From Roseiarcus sp963779095 (GTDB taxonomy: Bacteria; Pseudomonadota; Alphaproteobacteria; Rhizobiales; Beijerinckiaceae): 64,000 nucleotides of DNA. Below are positions 7,648 to 16,188 of this stretch, piece after piece. A model generated the notes under the pieces. The model made no database searches, had not been told where the DNA came from, and worked only from the letters and a program-made list of their open reading frames with translations. Position numbers and translations under genes: made by a program. The stretch lies in the NCBI GenBank assembly GCA_963779095.1, contig CAVZWU010000012.1, positions 124,001 through 188,000 of the forward strand, in the 5' to 3' direction. Numbering within the stretch: position 1 is the stretch's first letter; every line of letters starts with the position of its first letter.

Positions 7648-9653
7648 CGCTGACCTTGCTGCTCGGCTGCGTCGGTTTCCTCTTTGTCGTCGCGGTGGCG
7701 GCCGTTGCGATCGGCCGATCGCCGGCGGCCACGTCGGTCGTCTATGCGTTGTGTGTGGCCACCTCGCTCTTGTCCTGCGCAATGGGCGCTGCGCACCTGC
7801 TGGGTGGATCGGCGCCGGTGAGCCGCACCCTGCCGCTCGGCGTTCCATGGCTCGGCGCCCATTTCCGCATGGACACGCTGTCCGCCTACTTTCTCGCGGT
7901 GGTCGGACTAGGCTCGTTCGCGGCTAGCTTGTTTGCGCTCGGCTATGGACAACACGAAGAAGCCCCGCAGCGGGTGTTGCCGTTCTATCCAGCGTTTCTC
8001 GCCGCCATGACTCTGGTTGTCATCGCCGACGACGCCTTCACGTTCCTGGCGTCGTGGGAATTCATGTCCCTGTCGTCATGGGCGCTGGTGATGGCGCATC
8101 ATCGCAACCCGGACAACGTTCGCGCCGGCTACGTTTATCTGGTGATGGCCGGTTTCGGCACGCTTGCGCTCCTGCTCGCCTTCGGTCTCATGGCCGGCCC
8201 GAATGGGGGCTACGCCTTCGCCGACATCCGCAATGGACATCCGCAGGAGGCGCTCGCGGCGCTCGTTCTCATTCTTACGCTCGCGGGCGCCGGCTCCAAG
8301 GCCGGCCTCGTGCCGCTTCATGTGTGGTTGCCGCTCGCCCACCCAGCCGCGCCAAGCCATGTTTCGGCGCTGATGAGCGGCGTGATGACGAAGGTCGCCG
8401 TCTACGGCTTCGTGAGGATCATATTTGATCTGATCGGGCCGCCTGTCTGGTGGTGGAGCATGCTCGTGCTCGCGCTCGGCGGCGCGACCGCGGTGATGGG
8501 CGTGCTCTACGCGCTGATGCAGCATGACCTCAAGCGGCTGCTCGCCTATCACACGGTCGAGAATATCGGGATCATCTTCATCGGCCTCGGGCTGGCGCTC
8601 GCGTTCAAGGCGCATGGCATGGCCCTGGCCGCCGCGCTGGCGATGACCGCCGCGCTGCTGCACGTCCTCAACCATTCGGTGTTCAAGAGCCTGCTGTTCT
8701 TCGGCGCCGGGGCCGTCCTCACCGCGACCGGCGAGCGCGACATGGAGCATCTCGGCGGGCTCATCCGCGGTATGCCGCAGACGGCCTTCGCCTTTCTTGT
8801 CGGCTGCGCCGCGATCTCGGCCCTGCCGCCGCTCAACGGATTTGTGTCGGAGTGGCTCACCTTCCAGGCCATCTTGCTGAGCCCGCAACTGCCGTCCTGG
8901 GGCCTCAAGCTGCTCGTGCCGGCGGTCGGCGCACTGCTGGCGCTGTCTGCGGCGCTTGCCGCAGCCTGTTTCGTCAAGGCGTTCGGCGTCACATTCCTCG
9001 GCCGCCCACGCCGCCCAGCTGCCGAGCGCGCCCAGGAGACTGACCGCCTCTCGCTCGCTGCGATGTTCCTCCTTGCCGCGCTTTGCCTGATCGTCGGTGT
9101 TGTGCCTGGGTTGTTCATCGATGCGCTCGCGCCGGTCACGCAGGCGTTGGCCGGCGCGAGGATGCCGGCGCAGCTTGGGGTCGAGTGGCTTTCGATCGTG
9201 CCGATCGCCGAGAGCCGCAGTTCCTACAACGGACTGCTCGTTTTCCTGTTCATGGTCATTTCGGGCACGCTCGCGGCCGTCACGATCCACCAGCTGGCGT
9301 CCCACCGGCTCCGGCGCGCGCCGGCCTGGGATTGCGGCTATCCCGATCCCAGTCCGATCACCGAATACACCGCCTCGAGCTTCGCGCAGCCGATCCGGCG
9401 GGTGTTCGGCGCGGTGGCGTTCCGCGCGCGCGAGCAGGTCGAGATGCCCGCGCCGGGCGACATGCGTCCGGCTCGGCTAACCGTCGAATTGCACGATGTC
9501 GTCTGGGAGACGATCTACGCGCCGGTCGCCAGCGCCGTGAGCTTCACGGCCGACAAGCTCAACCGGATGCAATTCCTGACCATCCGTCAATTCCTGAGCC
9601 TTGTCTTCGCGGCCCTCGTGATCCTGCTCGCGGCGCTGACGATATGGCGGTGA
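7644..9653 (+). CDS. hyfB: Hydrogenase-4-type membrane subunit HyfB (NuoL/ND5-like antiporter subunit)
   Basis: 669 aa polytopic membrane protein of the proton-conducting antiporter family (NuoL/MrpA-like). Conserved core: HVWLPLAHPAAPSHVSALMSGVMTK, followed by AYHTVENIGIIFIGLG and HVLNHSVFKSLLFFGAGAV, the family's half-channel motifs. It has more than a dozen hydrophobic segments and a C-terminal soluble part ending in one more membrane helix. The length matches HyfB/HycC. It starts with GTG overlapping the XRE stop and overlaps hyfC by 10 bases. It should form one ion-translocating channel of the complex. Confidence 0.88.
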   Translation: MTLTLLLGCVGFLFVVAVAAVAIGRSPAATSVVYALCVATSLLSCAMGAAHLLGGSAPVSRTLPLGVPWLGAHFRMDTLSAYFLAVVGLGSFAASLFALGYGQHEEAPQRVLPFYPAFLAAMTLVVIADDAFTFLASWEFMSLSSWALVMAHHRNPDNVRAGYVYLVMAGFGTLALLLAFGLMAGPNGGYAFADIRNGHPQEALAALVLILTLAGAGSKAGLVPLHVWLPLAHPAAPSHVSALMSGVMTKVAVYGFVRIIFDLIGPPVWWWSMLVLALGGATAVMGVLYALMQHDLKRLLAYHTVENIGIIFIGLGLALAFKAHGMALAAALAMTAALLHVLNHSVFKSLLFFGAGAVLTATGERDMEHLGGLIRGMPQTAFAFLVGCAAISALPPLNGFVSEWLTFQAILLSPQLPSWGLKLLVPAVGALLALSAALAAACFVKAFGVTFLGRPRRPAAERAQETDRLSLAAMFLLAALCLIVGVVPGLFIDALAPVTQALAGARMPAQLGVEWLSIVPIAESRSSYNGLLVFLFMVISGTLAAVTIHQLASHRLRRAPAWDCGYPDPSPITEYTASSFAQPIRRVFGAVAFRAREQVEMPAPGDMRPARLTVELHDVVWETIYAPVASAVSFTADKLNRMQFLTIRQFLSLVFAALVILLAALTIWR

Positions 9654-10600
9654 TCTTCGATTTGGCCGTACAGGGCGTGCAGATGCTGCTGGTGCTCATG
9701 CTCGCGCCGCTACTCACCGGTCTGGTGCGCAAGGTGAAGGCGCGGCTGCTCGCCCGGCGCGGACCGCCACTGATCCAGCCTTACCTCGATCTCGCGCGCC
9801 TCATGCGCAAGGAGGTCGTTCTGGCGGAGAGCGCCTCGTGGCTGTTCCGCATCATCCCGTATCTCGTCTTCGCCGCCACTTGGGTCGCGGCGTCGCTAGT
9901 GCCGACGTTCCGCACCGGACTTCTGTTCTCGTGGTCGGCTGATCTCATCGCCATTATCGCGCTTCTCGGCGGCGCGCGCTTCTTTCTCGCGCTGGCCGGC
10001 ATGGATGTCGGCACGAGCTTCGGCGGCATCGGGTCCAGCCGCGAAGTGATGATCGCCTCGCTCGCCGAGCCGGCGATGATCATGGTCGTCTTCACGCTTG
10101 CGCTGATCGCCGGCTCGACGCAGCTCTCCACCATCGCGGGCGCGCTCCTCTATTCCGAGGTCGGGCTGCGCGTCTCGCTCGGGCTCGCGCTCTTCGCCCT
10201 CGTCATGGTCGCCATCGCCGAGAATGGGCGCATCCCGGTCGACAATCCGGCGACCCACCTCGAGCTCACCATGGTCCACGAGGCGATGGTGCTTGAATAT
10301 TCGGGCCGCCACCTCGCGGTGATCGATCTCGCCGCGGAGCTCAAGCTTCTTCTGTACGTGTCGCTGATCGCCTGCATCTTCGCGCCCTGGGGCATCGCGC
10401 CAGCCGACGCGGGCGTGGGCGCGTTGGTGCTGGGGCTTGCGACCTATCTCGCCAAGCTTGCGGCCGGCGGGCTCCTGCTTGCGCTGTTCGAAACGTCGAT
10501 CGCCAAGATGCGCGTTTTCCGCGTGCCGGAGTTCCTCGGCGCGGCTCTCATGCTCGGCCTTCTGGCCACGCTTCTCATGTTCGTCTCGCGGAGCCTGTGA
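9644..10600 (+). CDS. hyfC: Hydrogenase-4-type membrane subunit HyfC (NuoH/ND1-like)
   Basis: 318 aa, eight or so membrane helices. The loop ENGRIPVDNPATHLELTMVHEAMVLEYSG near residues 200-228 is the diagnostic acidic segment of the NuoH/HycD/HyfC family, which links the Q-site or its equivalent to the proton path. LLARRGPPLIQPYLDLARLMRKE near the N-terminus is also conserved. I chose the ATG at 9644, which overlaps the end of hyfB; the frame is open further upstream only as an antisense-like shadow of hyfB. It should be the membrane anchor for the HyfG/HyfI arm. Confidence 0.88.
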   Translation: MAVIFDLAVQGVQMLLVLMLAPLLTGLVRKVKARLLARRGPPLIQPYLDLARLMRKEVVLAESASWLFRIIPYLVFAATWVAASLVPTFRTGLLFSWSADLIAIIALLGGARFFLALAGMDVGTSFGGIGSSREVMIASLAEPAMIMVVFTLALIAGSTQLSTIAGALLYSEVGLRVSLGLALFALVMVAIAENGRIPVDNPATHLELTMVHEAMVLEYSGRHLAVIDLAAELKLLLYVSLIACIFAPWGIAPADAGVGALVLGLATYLAKLAAGGLLLALFETSIAKMRVFRVPEFLGAALMLGLLATLLMFVSRSL

Positions 10601-11262
10601 TGCGCGGACTTGACTTCGACGTCGCGCACCTGCTCGCCGGGTCGCTGGTGCTGATCAGCTTTCTCGAGCTCTATCAAGACCGCCTGTACGCCCTCCTCAA
10701 TCTCTTCGCCCTCCACGCTTTGACGCTCGCGCTCTCCGTTGCGTGGCAAGCCTATGTACAAGATGCTCCCCACCTTTACATCACCGCCGCGATCGCGCTG
10801 GTGTTCAAGGCGATTGTCATTCCGGTCGCACTGCACCGGATCATCGTGTCGCTCGGCATCCACCGCGAGATCGAAAAAGTGGTCGGCGTCGGCGCCACCA
10901 TGCTGTTCGGTATAGGGCTGGTCGCGTTGTCGATGGTGGTGATGCTGCGCGTCACCGCCGAGGCCGATCCCCTCGCGCGCGAGGACCTCGCCTTCGCCCT
11001 GTCGATCGTCCTCCTCGGACTTCTGATGATGGTGACCCGGGGCAACGCGGTAAGCCAGGTGGTCGGGTTCATGTCGCTCGAAAACGGCCTCGTGCTTGCT
11101 GCAACCGGCGCCAAGGGGATGCCGCTCGTGGTCGAGATCAGCATCGCCTTCTCGATCCTAATCGCCTTCATCGTGATCGGAATTTTCCTGTTCCGCATCC
11201 GCGAACGTTTCGACACGGTCGATCTTGACGCCCTCGACAGCCATCGCGGAGAGCGGCAATGA
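10600..11262 (+). CDS. hyfE: Hydrogenase-4-type membrane subunit HyfE
   Basis: 220 aa, about seven hydrophobic helices. HyfE is the small membrane subunit specific to hydrogenase-4 and related complexes, and its C-terminal half is related to NuoK. Supporting motifs are GNAVSQVVGFMSLENGL and the conserved SLGIHREIEKVVG loop. Its ATG overlaps the TGA of hyfC (TGATG at 10598-10602), and its stop overlaps the next start (ATGA at 11259-11262). A GTG one codon earlier is possible. Confidence 0.82.
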   Translation: MRGLDFDVAHLLAGSLVLISFLELYQDRLYALLNLFALHALTLALSVAWQAYVQDAPHLYITAAIALVFKAIVIPVALHRIIVSLGIHREIEKVVGVGATMLFGIGLVALSMVVMLRVTAEADPLAREDLAFALSIVLLGLLMMVTRGNAVSQVVGFMSLENGLVLAATGAKGMPLVVEISIAFSILIAFIVIGIFLFRIRERFDTVDLDALDSHRGERQ

Positions 11263-12698
11263 GCTTCGACGCGGTGGCTGCGGTCCTGATCATCCCCGCG
11301 GCGGCGGCGGCGGTGCTGGCCATGCTGCGCGGGTATCGGCTTTCTGCGCGGCTCAATGTGATCGCGACGCTGGCCACGTTCCTGGCGGCGTTTTCGCTGT
11401 TCTTCTACCGGCCGCCGGGTGGCCCGTATCTCCAGGTCGACGATCTCAATAACGTCTTCATCGTGCTCAACACGTTCGTCGGCTTCACCACCAGCGTCTT
11501 CAGCGCGAGCTACATCGGCCATGAACTGGAGACCGGACGGCTGACGCCGAGATTCCTGCGCTTCTATCATGCGATGTACCAGATCCTGATGTTCGCGATG
11601 AACCTTGCGCTCGTCGCCAGCAACATCGGGGTGATGTGGGTGGCGATCGAGCTCGCCACGCTGACCACCGTGCTCATGGTCGGCATCTACCGCACCCACG
11701 AGGCGCTCGAAGCCGCATGGAAATACTTCATCCTCGGCAGCGTCGGCATCGCCCTTGCGCTGTTCGGCACGATCCTCGTCTACATGGCGGCGCGGCCGGT
11801 CATCGGCGAGGGCCTCGACGCCATGGTCTGGGCGAAGTTGCTCGCGCGAGCCTCTGAGTTCGATCCGGCGCTGCTCAACGTCGCCTTCGTGTTCCTGCTG
11901 CTCGGCTACGGCACCAAAGTGGGCCTCGTCCCGCTGCATGCCTGGCTGCCGGACGCGCACGCCGAGGGACCGACGCCGATCTCCGCGGTGCTCTCAGGCC
12001 TCCTGCTCAATGTCGCGCTCTATGCGCTGTTGCGCTTCAAGGTGCTGCTCGCGGCCAATCCGGGCGCGCTCGCGCCCGGGCCCCTGATGGTGACGATGGG
12101 GCTCATATCGCTCGTGTTCGCGGCGTTCATGCTCTATCGGCGGCGCGACATCAAACGGCTATTCGCCTATTCGTCGATCGAACACATGGGCATCATCACC
12201 TTCGCCTTCGGCATGGGGGGGCCCCTGGCGAACTTTGCCGGCCTTTTGCACATGACCATGCATTCGCTGACCAAGTCGGCGATCTTCTTCGCGGTCGGCC
12301 ACGTAGCGCAGGTCAAGGGCACGCAGCAGATCGCCAGGATGGGCGGCCTGACCGAAACGAATCCCGCGCTCGGATGGGGCCTCGTGCTCGGCGTTGTCGC
12401 CATCGCCGGATTGCCGCCGCTCGGCATCTTCATGAGCGAGTTCCTGCTTGTGACGTCGACCTTCGCGCGAGCGCCATGGCTCGCGATCGTGCTCGTGTTC
12501 GGCGTACTCGCTGGCGTCGGGGCGCTGTTCCTGCAGCTCAACGGCGTCGCGTTCGGCGAGCCGCGTGGCGCCACCGCCGAAGCGAAAGCCTCCTACGCGC
12601 CGATGTTCGCCCATCTCGCGCTGGTGTTGATCGCGGGCGTCTACATACCGCCGGCGCTCGTTTTCTGGTTCCAGAACGTCGCCAGGCTGCTCGGATAG
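11259..12698 (+). CDS. hyfF: Hydrogenase-4-type membrane subunit HyfF (NuoL/M-like)
   Basis: 479 aa antiporter-like subunit. GTKVGLVPLHAWLPDAHAEGPTPISAVLSG is the textbook motif of NuoL/M/N and MrpD proteins, followed by RLFAYSSIEHMGII and LLHMTMHSLTKSAIFFAVGH with the conserved His and Lys residues. It is shorter than HyfB, as HyfF is in E. coli. A HyfD-like third antiporter subunit is not present in this operon. Start by ATGA overlap with hyfE. Confidence 0.87.
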   Translation: MSFDAVAAVLIIPAAAAAVLAMLRGYRLSARLNVIATLATFLAAFSLFFYRPPGGPYLQVDDLNNVFIVLNTFVGFTTSVFSASYIGHELETGRLTPRFLRFYHAMYQILMFAMNLALVASNIGVMWVAIELATLTTVLMVGIYRTHEALEAAWKYFILGSVGIALALFGTILVYMAARPVIGEGLDAMVWAKLLARASEFDPALLNVAFVFLLLGYGTKVGLVPLHAWLPDAHAEGPTPISAVLSGLLLNVALYALLRFKVLLAANPGALAPGPLMVTMGLISLVFAAFMLYRRRDIKRLFAYSSIEHMGIITFAFGMGGPLANFAGLLHMTMHSLTKSAIFFAVGHVAQVKGTQQIARMGGLTETNPALGWGLVLGVVAIAGLPPLGIFMSEFLLVTSTFARAPWLAIVLVFGVLAGVGALFLQLNGVAFGEPRGATAEAKASYAPMFAHLALVLIAGVYIPPALVFWFQNVARLLG

Positions 12699-12702
12699 CG
12701 CG

Positions 12703-14208
12703 ATGGCCCTGATCGACACGATTGACGGCTCGAAAGTCGAGACTCACCGCCCCTGGCCGCGCGTCGTGGTGGGCGAGGCCGGCTGGCGCGCCGTGGCCGC
12801 GGAGCTGTCGGCCGGCCGCCTGACGCTGCTTGGCTTGTGGGGCGAGCCGCGCACCGCGCATATGGCCGTGCTCGACGAGGAGACGGCGGAGATCGCCGTC
12901 GCGACAATCGAATGTCCGCTAGGCTCGTTTCCCTCGGTCGGCGCGCTGCACCCGCCGGCGATCCGGCTCGAACGCGCCTTGCATGACCTTTACGGGCTGA
13001 TCCCGGAGGGTCTTCCGGACACGCGGCCATGGCTTGACCATGGACGCTGGGACGTGCGGTGCCCGCTCGGCGCCCGCGAGGACCGAGACCAGAAGCCGCC
13101 GCCTTATGCCTTTCTGCCCGCCGAGGGCGAGAGCCTGCACCAGATTCCGGTCGGACCGGTGCACGCCGGCATCATCGAGCCTGGCCATTTCCGTTTCACC
13201 GCCAACGGCGAAACGGTCGTACGGCTCGAGGAGCGCCTCGGCTACGTGCACAAGGGCGTAGACTCGCTGATGACGGGAGCGTCGCTCGACAAGGCGGCGC
13301 GGCTTGCGGCCCGCGTCTCCGGCGACAGCACCGTCGCCTACGGCCTCGCTTTCGCCCGGGCGGTCGAGGTTGCGCTGGACATCGAAGCGCCTCCGCGCGC
13401 GGCCTATCTGCGCGCCTTGATGGCCGAACTCGAGCGCCTCGCCAATCATTTCGGCGATATCGGCGCCATCTGCAATGACGCCTCGTTCGCGCTCATGCAC
13501 GCGCAATGCGGCATCCTTCGCGAGCGCGTCTTACGCGCCGCACACGCCTGTTTCGGCCACCGCCTGATGATGGATTGTATCGCGCCCGGCGGCGTGAGCT
13601 GCGATCTTCCGGCCGAAGGAGCCATGAGCTTGCGCGCGCTGCTGGATGAATTGCGTCGGGTTTTTCCGCGGCTGGTCAATCTCTACGACAACACCGCGTC
13701 CTTGCAGGATCGTACGGCCGCAACGGGCGTCTTGCGAACGGAACTTGCGCGTCAATTCGGCACCGGCGGTTTTGTCGGCCGCGCCAGCGGGCGCGCCTTC
13801 GACGCGCGCAAACGGCCCGGCTACCCGCCCTACGATCAGCTCGATTTCGACCTCGCGGGGTTCGAAGCGGGCGATGTGAATGCGCGCGTCTGGGTCCGTA
13901 TCCGCGAGGTCGAGCAGAGCCTCAATCTCGTCGAGCAGATCCTGCGCCGCATGCCTGGCGGACCGATCAGGATCGAGGCTTCCGGCAAGGGACAGTCCGG
14001 CGAAGGCATGGGTCTCGTCGAGGGGTTCCGCGGCGACGTGCTGGCATGGCTCAGAATCGACAATGATCGGATTGCCCGCTGCTGCCTGCGCGACCCATCG
14101 TGGTTCCAGTGGCCGCTGCTGGAAGCAGTGATCGAGGGCAACATCGTCGCCGACTTCCCGCTCTGCAACAAATCGTTCAATTGTTCGTACTCCGGACATG
14201 ATCTCTAG
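12703..14208 (+). CDS. hyfG: Hydrogenase-4-type large subunit HyfG (NuoCD fusion-like) lacking NiFe cysteines
   Basis: 501 aa. Residues ~1-130 are the NuoC-like 30-kDa domain (ERALHDLYGLIPEGLPDTRPW). Residues ~140-501 are the NuoD/NiFe large-subunit domain (HQIPVGPVHAGIIEPGHFRF; LGYVHKGVDSLM). In hydrogenases the L1 motif is RxCGxC; here residues 204-209 are RVSGDS, so both cysteines are serines. The C-terminal DPCxxC motif is NKSFNC (489-494), with only Cys494 left. There is no trailing peptide to be cleaved. The protein therefore cannot bind a NiFe(CN)2CO centre in the normal way. This matches what is known of Ehr (energy-converting hydrogenase-related) complexes, whose substrate is unknown. 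Confidence 0.88.
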   Translation: MALIDTIDGSKVETHRPWPRVVVGEAGWRAVAAELSAGRLTLLGLWGEPRTAHMAVLDEETAEIAVATIECPLGSFPSVGALHPPAIRLERALHDLYGLIPEGLPDTRPWLDHGRWDVRCPLGAREDRDQKPPPYAFLPAEGESLHQIPVGPVHAGIIEPGHFRFTANGETVVRLEERLGYVHKGVDSLMTGASLDKAARLAARVSGDSTVAYGLAFARAVEVALDIEAPPRAAYLRALMAELERLANHFGDIGAICNDASFALMHAQCGILRERVLRAAHACFGHRLMMDCIAPGGVSCDLPAEGAMSLRALLDELRRVFPRLVNLYDNTASLQDRTAATGVLRTELARQFGTGGFVGRASGRAFDARKRPGYPPYDQLDFDLAGFEAGDVNARVWVRIREVEQSLNLVEQILRRMPGGPIRIEASGKGQSGEGMGLVEGFRGDVLAWLRIDNDRIARCCLRDPSWFQWPLLEAVIEGNIVADFPLCNKSFNCSYSGHDL

Positions 14209-14217
14209 GCCGTCGCG

Positions 14218-14748
14218 ATGCGTAGGACCCTGCTCGAGAGCCTGATACGATGGCCGGTCACCGAGGCGGCGCCCGCGCCTGACGAAGCGGCGCTGAAGGA
14301 GCTTGCCGGCAACCTCGACCGAGCTGCGCGCCGCCGGCTGGGCCGCAGCCTTTCGATCCGCGAAGTCGACGCCGGCTCCTGCAACGGCTGCGAGCTGGAA
14401 ATCCATGCCCTCAGCAACGCGTTCTACGATCTCGAACGTTTTGGCCTGCGCTTCGTCGCTTCGCCCCGTCATGCCGACGTGCTGATGGTGACCGGCCCTG
14501 TGACCAAGAACATGCGCGAAGCCCTGGAGCGCACCTACGACGCGACGCCCGACCCGAAATGGGTGGTGGCGATCGGGGACTGCGCGCTCGACGGCGGTGT
14601 TTTCGCCGGCAGCTACGCCATCATCGGAGGCGTCTCCAGCGTCGTGCCCGTCGATCTGCACATTCGCGGCTGTCCGCCGCCGCCAGCGGAGATTCTGAAG
14701 GGATTGATCGCGCTGGTCACCTCCACGAATCGTCAAAAGCAAGGTTGA
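14218..14748 (+). CDS. hyfI: Hydrogenase-4-type small subunit HyfI (NuoB-like, [4Fe-4S])
   Basis: 176 aa. All four cluster ligands of the NuoB/HycG family are present: SCNGCELE (Cys55, Cys58), GDCALDGG (Cys122) and RGCPPPP (Cys152). So the proximal/N2-type [4Fe-4S] cluster should be made although the partner HyfG lacks the nickel site. The first ~40 residues are a non-conserved extension. Nine bases follow the hyfG stop. No ferredoxin-like HyfA/HyfH subunit follows, so the electron donor is not encoded here; purB comes next, convergent, 15 bases away. Confidence 0.88.
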   Translation: MRRTLLESLIRWPVTEAAPAPDEAALKELAGNLDRAARRRLGRSLSIREVDAGSCNGCELEIHALSNAFYDLERFGLRFVASPRHADVLMVTGPVTKNMREALERTYDATPDPKWVVAIGDCALDGGVFAGSYAIIGGVSSVVPVDLHIRGCPPPPAEILKGLIALVTSTNRQKQG

Positions 14749-14763
14749 CGACGGTCGGACGCA

Positions 14764-16068
14764 TCAATTCCCGAACAGGCGCTCGAAGATCGTATCCACA
14801 TGCTTCAGGTGATAGCCGAGGTCGAACAGCGGCTCGAGCTCGTGGGCGCTCAGGACCGTGCCAACCTCCTTGTCGGCCTTGAGCAGCGCGAGAAACTCGC
14901 CTTCGCCGCGCCAGGCGCGCATCGCGTTGCGCTGGACAATGGCGTAAGCCTCGTCGCGCGCCACGCCCTTTTCAGTCAGCGCCAGTAGCACGCGCTGGGA
15001 ATGGACGAGGCCGCCGAGGCAGTCGAGGTTTTTTCGCATCGCCTCTGGATAGACCATGAGCTTGTCGATCACGCCGGCGAGGCGCGCCAGCGCAAAGTCG
15101 AGCGTGATCGTCGCGTCGGGCGCGATCATCCGCTCGACCGAGGAATGCGAGATGTCGCGCTCGTGCCACAGCGCCACGTTCTCAAGCGCAGGCGTCACCG
15201 CCGAGCGCACCATGCGGGCGAGGCCCGTGAGGTTTTCCGCCAAGACCGGATTGCGCTTATGCGGCATGGCGGATGAACCCTTCTGGCCTTCGGCGAAGAA
15301 TTCCTCCGCCTCCATGACCTCGGTGCGCTGCAGGTGCCGGATCTCGGTCGCCAGCCGCTCGACTGATGAAGCGACAACGCCAAGCGTGGCAAAGAAAGCC
15401 GCATGGCGGTCGCGCGGGATCACCTGGGTCGAGATCGGCTCCGGCTTAAGTCCCAGCTTCGCTGCGACATAAGTCTCGACCCTCGGATCGATGTTGGCGA
15501 AAGTGCCGACGGCGCCCGAAATCGCGCAGGTCGAAATCTCCTCGCGCGCCACGACGAGGCGGCCGCGCGCACGCGCAAACTCGGCGTAGGCGACGGCGAG
15601 CTTGAGGCCGAACGTGGTCGGCTCGGCGTGGATTCCATGCGAGCGGCCGATCGTGGGCGTGCCTTTATGCTCGAAGGCGCGGCGCTTGAGGGCCGCAAGA
15701 AGCGCGTCGATGTCGGCGATCAGAATGTCGCCCGCGAGCCTGAGCTGCACCGCGAGACATGTATCGAGCACATCGGAGCTCGTCAGCCCCAAATGGACGA
15801 AGCGCGCTTCGGGGCCGATGAATTCGGCGAGGTGCGTGAGGAACGCGATCACGTCGTGCCTGGTCACCTTCTCGATCTCATCGATCCGGGCCACGTCGAA
15901 CTTGGCCTTATCGCCCTTCTCCCGGATCGCCTTCGCCGCCGCTTTCGGGATCACGCCGATTTCCGCCATCGCCTCGGCGGCGTAGGCCTCGATCTCGAAC
16001 CAGATGCGGAAGCGCGTCTCGGGCGACCAGACGGCGGTCATCTCGGGGCGAGAATAGCGGGGGATCAT
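14764..16068 (-). CDS. purB: Adenylosuccinate lyase
   Basis: 434 aa, full length for the bacterial enzyme. It acts twice in purine synthesis: SAICAR to AICAR plus fumarate, and adenylosuccinate to AMP plus fumarate. The fumarase/aspartase-superfamily signature GSSAMPHKRNP is present with the flexible catalytic loop, as are HLGLTSSDVLDT and SHGIHAEPTTFG with the catalytic histidine. The MIPRYSRPEM start is typical of PurB. It is convergent with the hyf operon. Confidence 0.95.
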   Translation of the reverse strand: MIPRYSRPEMTAVWSPETRFRIWFEIEAYAAEAMAEIGVIPKAAAKAIREKGDKAKFDVARIDEIEKVTRHDVIAFLTHLAEFIGPEARFVHLGLTSSDVLDTCLAVQLRLAGDILIADIDALLAALKRRAFEHKGTPTIGRSHGIHAEPTTFGLKLAVAYAEFARARGRLVVAREEISTCAISGAVGTFANIDPRVETYVAAKLGLKPEPISTQVIPRDRHAAFFATLGVVASSVERLATEIRHLQRTEVMEAEEFFAEGQKGSSAMPHKRNPVLAENLTGLARMVRSAVTPALENVALWHERDISHSSVERMIAPDATITLDFALARLAGVIDKLMVYPEAMRKNLDCLGGLVHSQRVLLALTEKGVARDEAYAIVQRNAMRAWRGEGEFLALLKADKEVGTVLSAHELEPLFDLGYHLKHVDTIFERLFGN

Positions 16069-16188
16069 CGGGCGGGTGGGCTTTCCATTGTTCCTTCCAG
16101 GCCGGGTCTATAGGAACGGATGATGAGAATCGAGGCGGAGCGGCCATTGCAGCGCCTTCCCGCGTCCGAGACAGGAGAACGCCGCCCC

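Noticed and set aside
8076..9305. 409-codon minus-strand open frame opposite hyfB
   Set aside because: Composition is dominated by Arg/Glu/His from antisense reading of a membrane protein. hyfB has strong family motifs on the other strand.
10776..11960. 394-codon minus-strand open frame opposite hyfE and hyfF
   Set aside because: Antisense shadow; it spans the junction of two well-supported overlapping genes.
12703..14208. Calling the hyf operon a functional hydrogenase or formate hydrogenlyase
   Set aside because: The HyfG nickel ligands are missing, no formate dehydrogenase or hyp genes are present in the window, and the ferredoxin-like subunits are absent.
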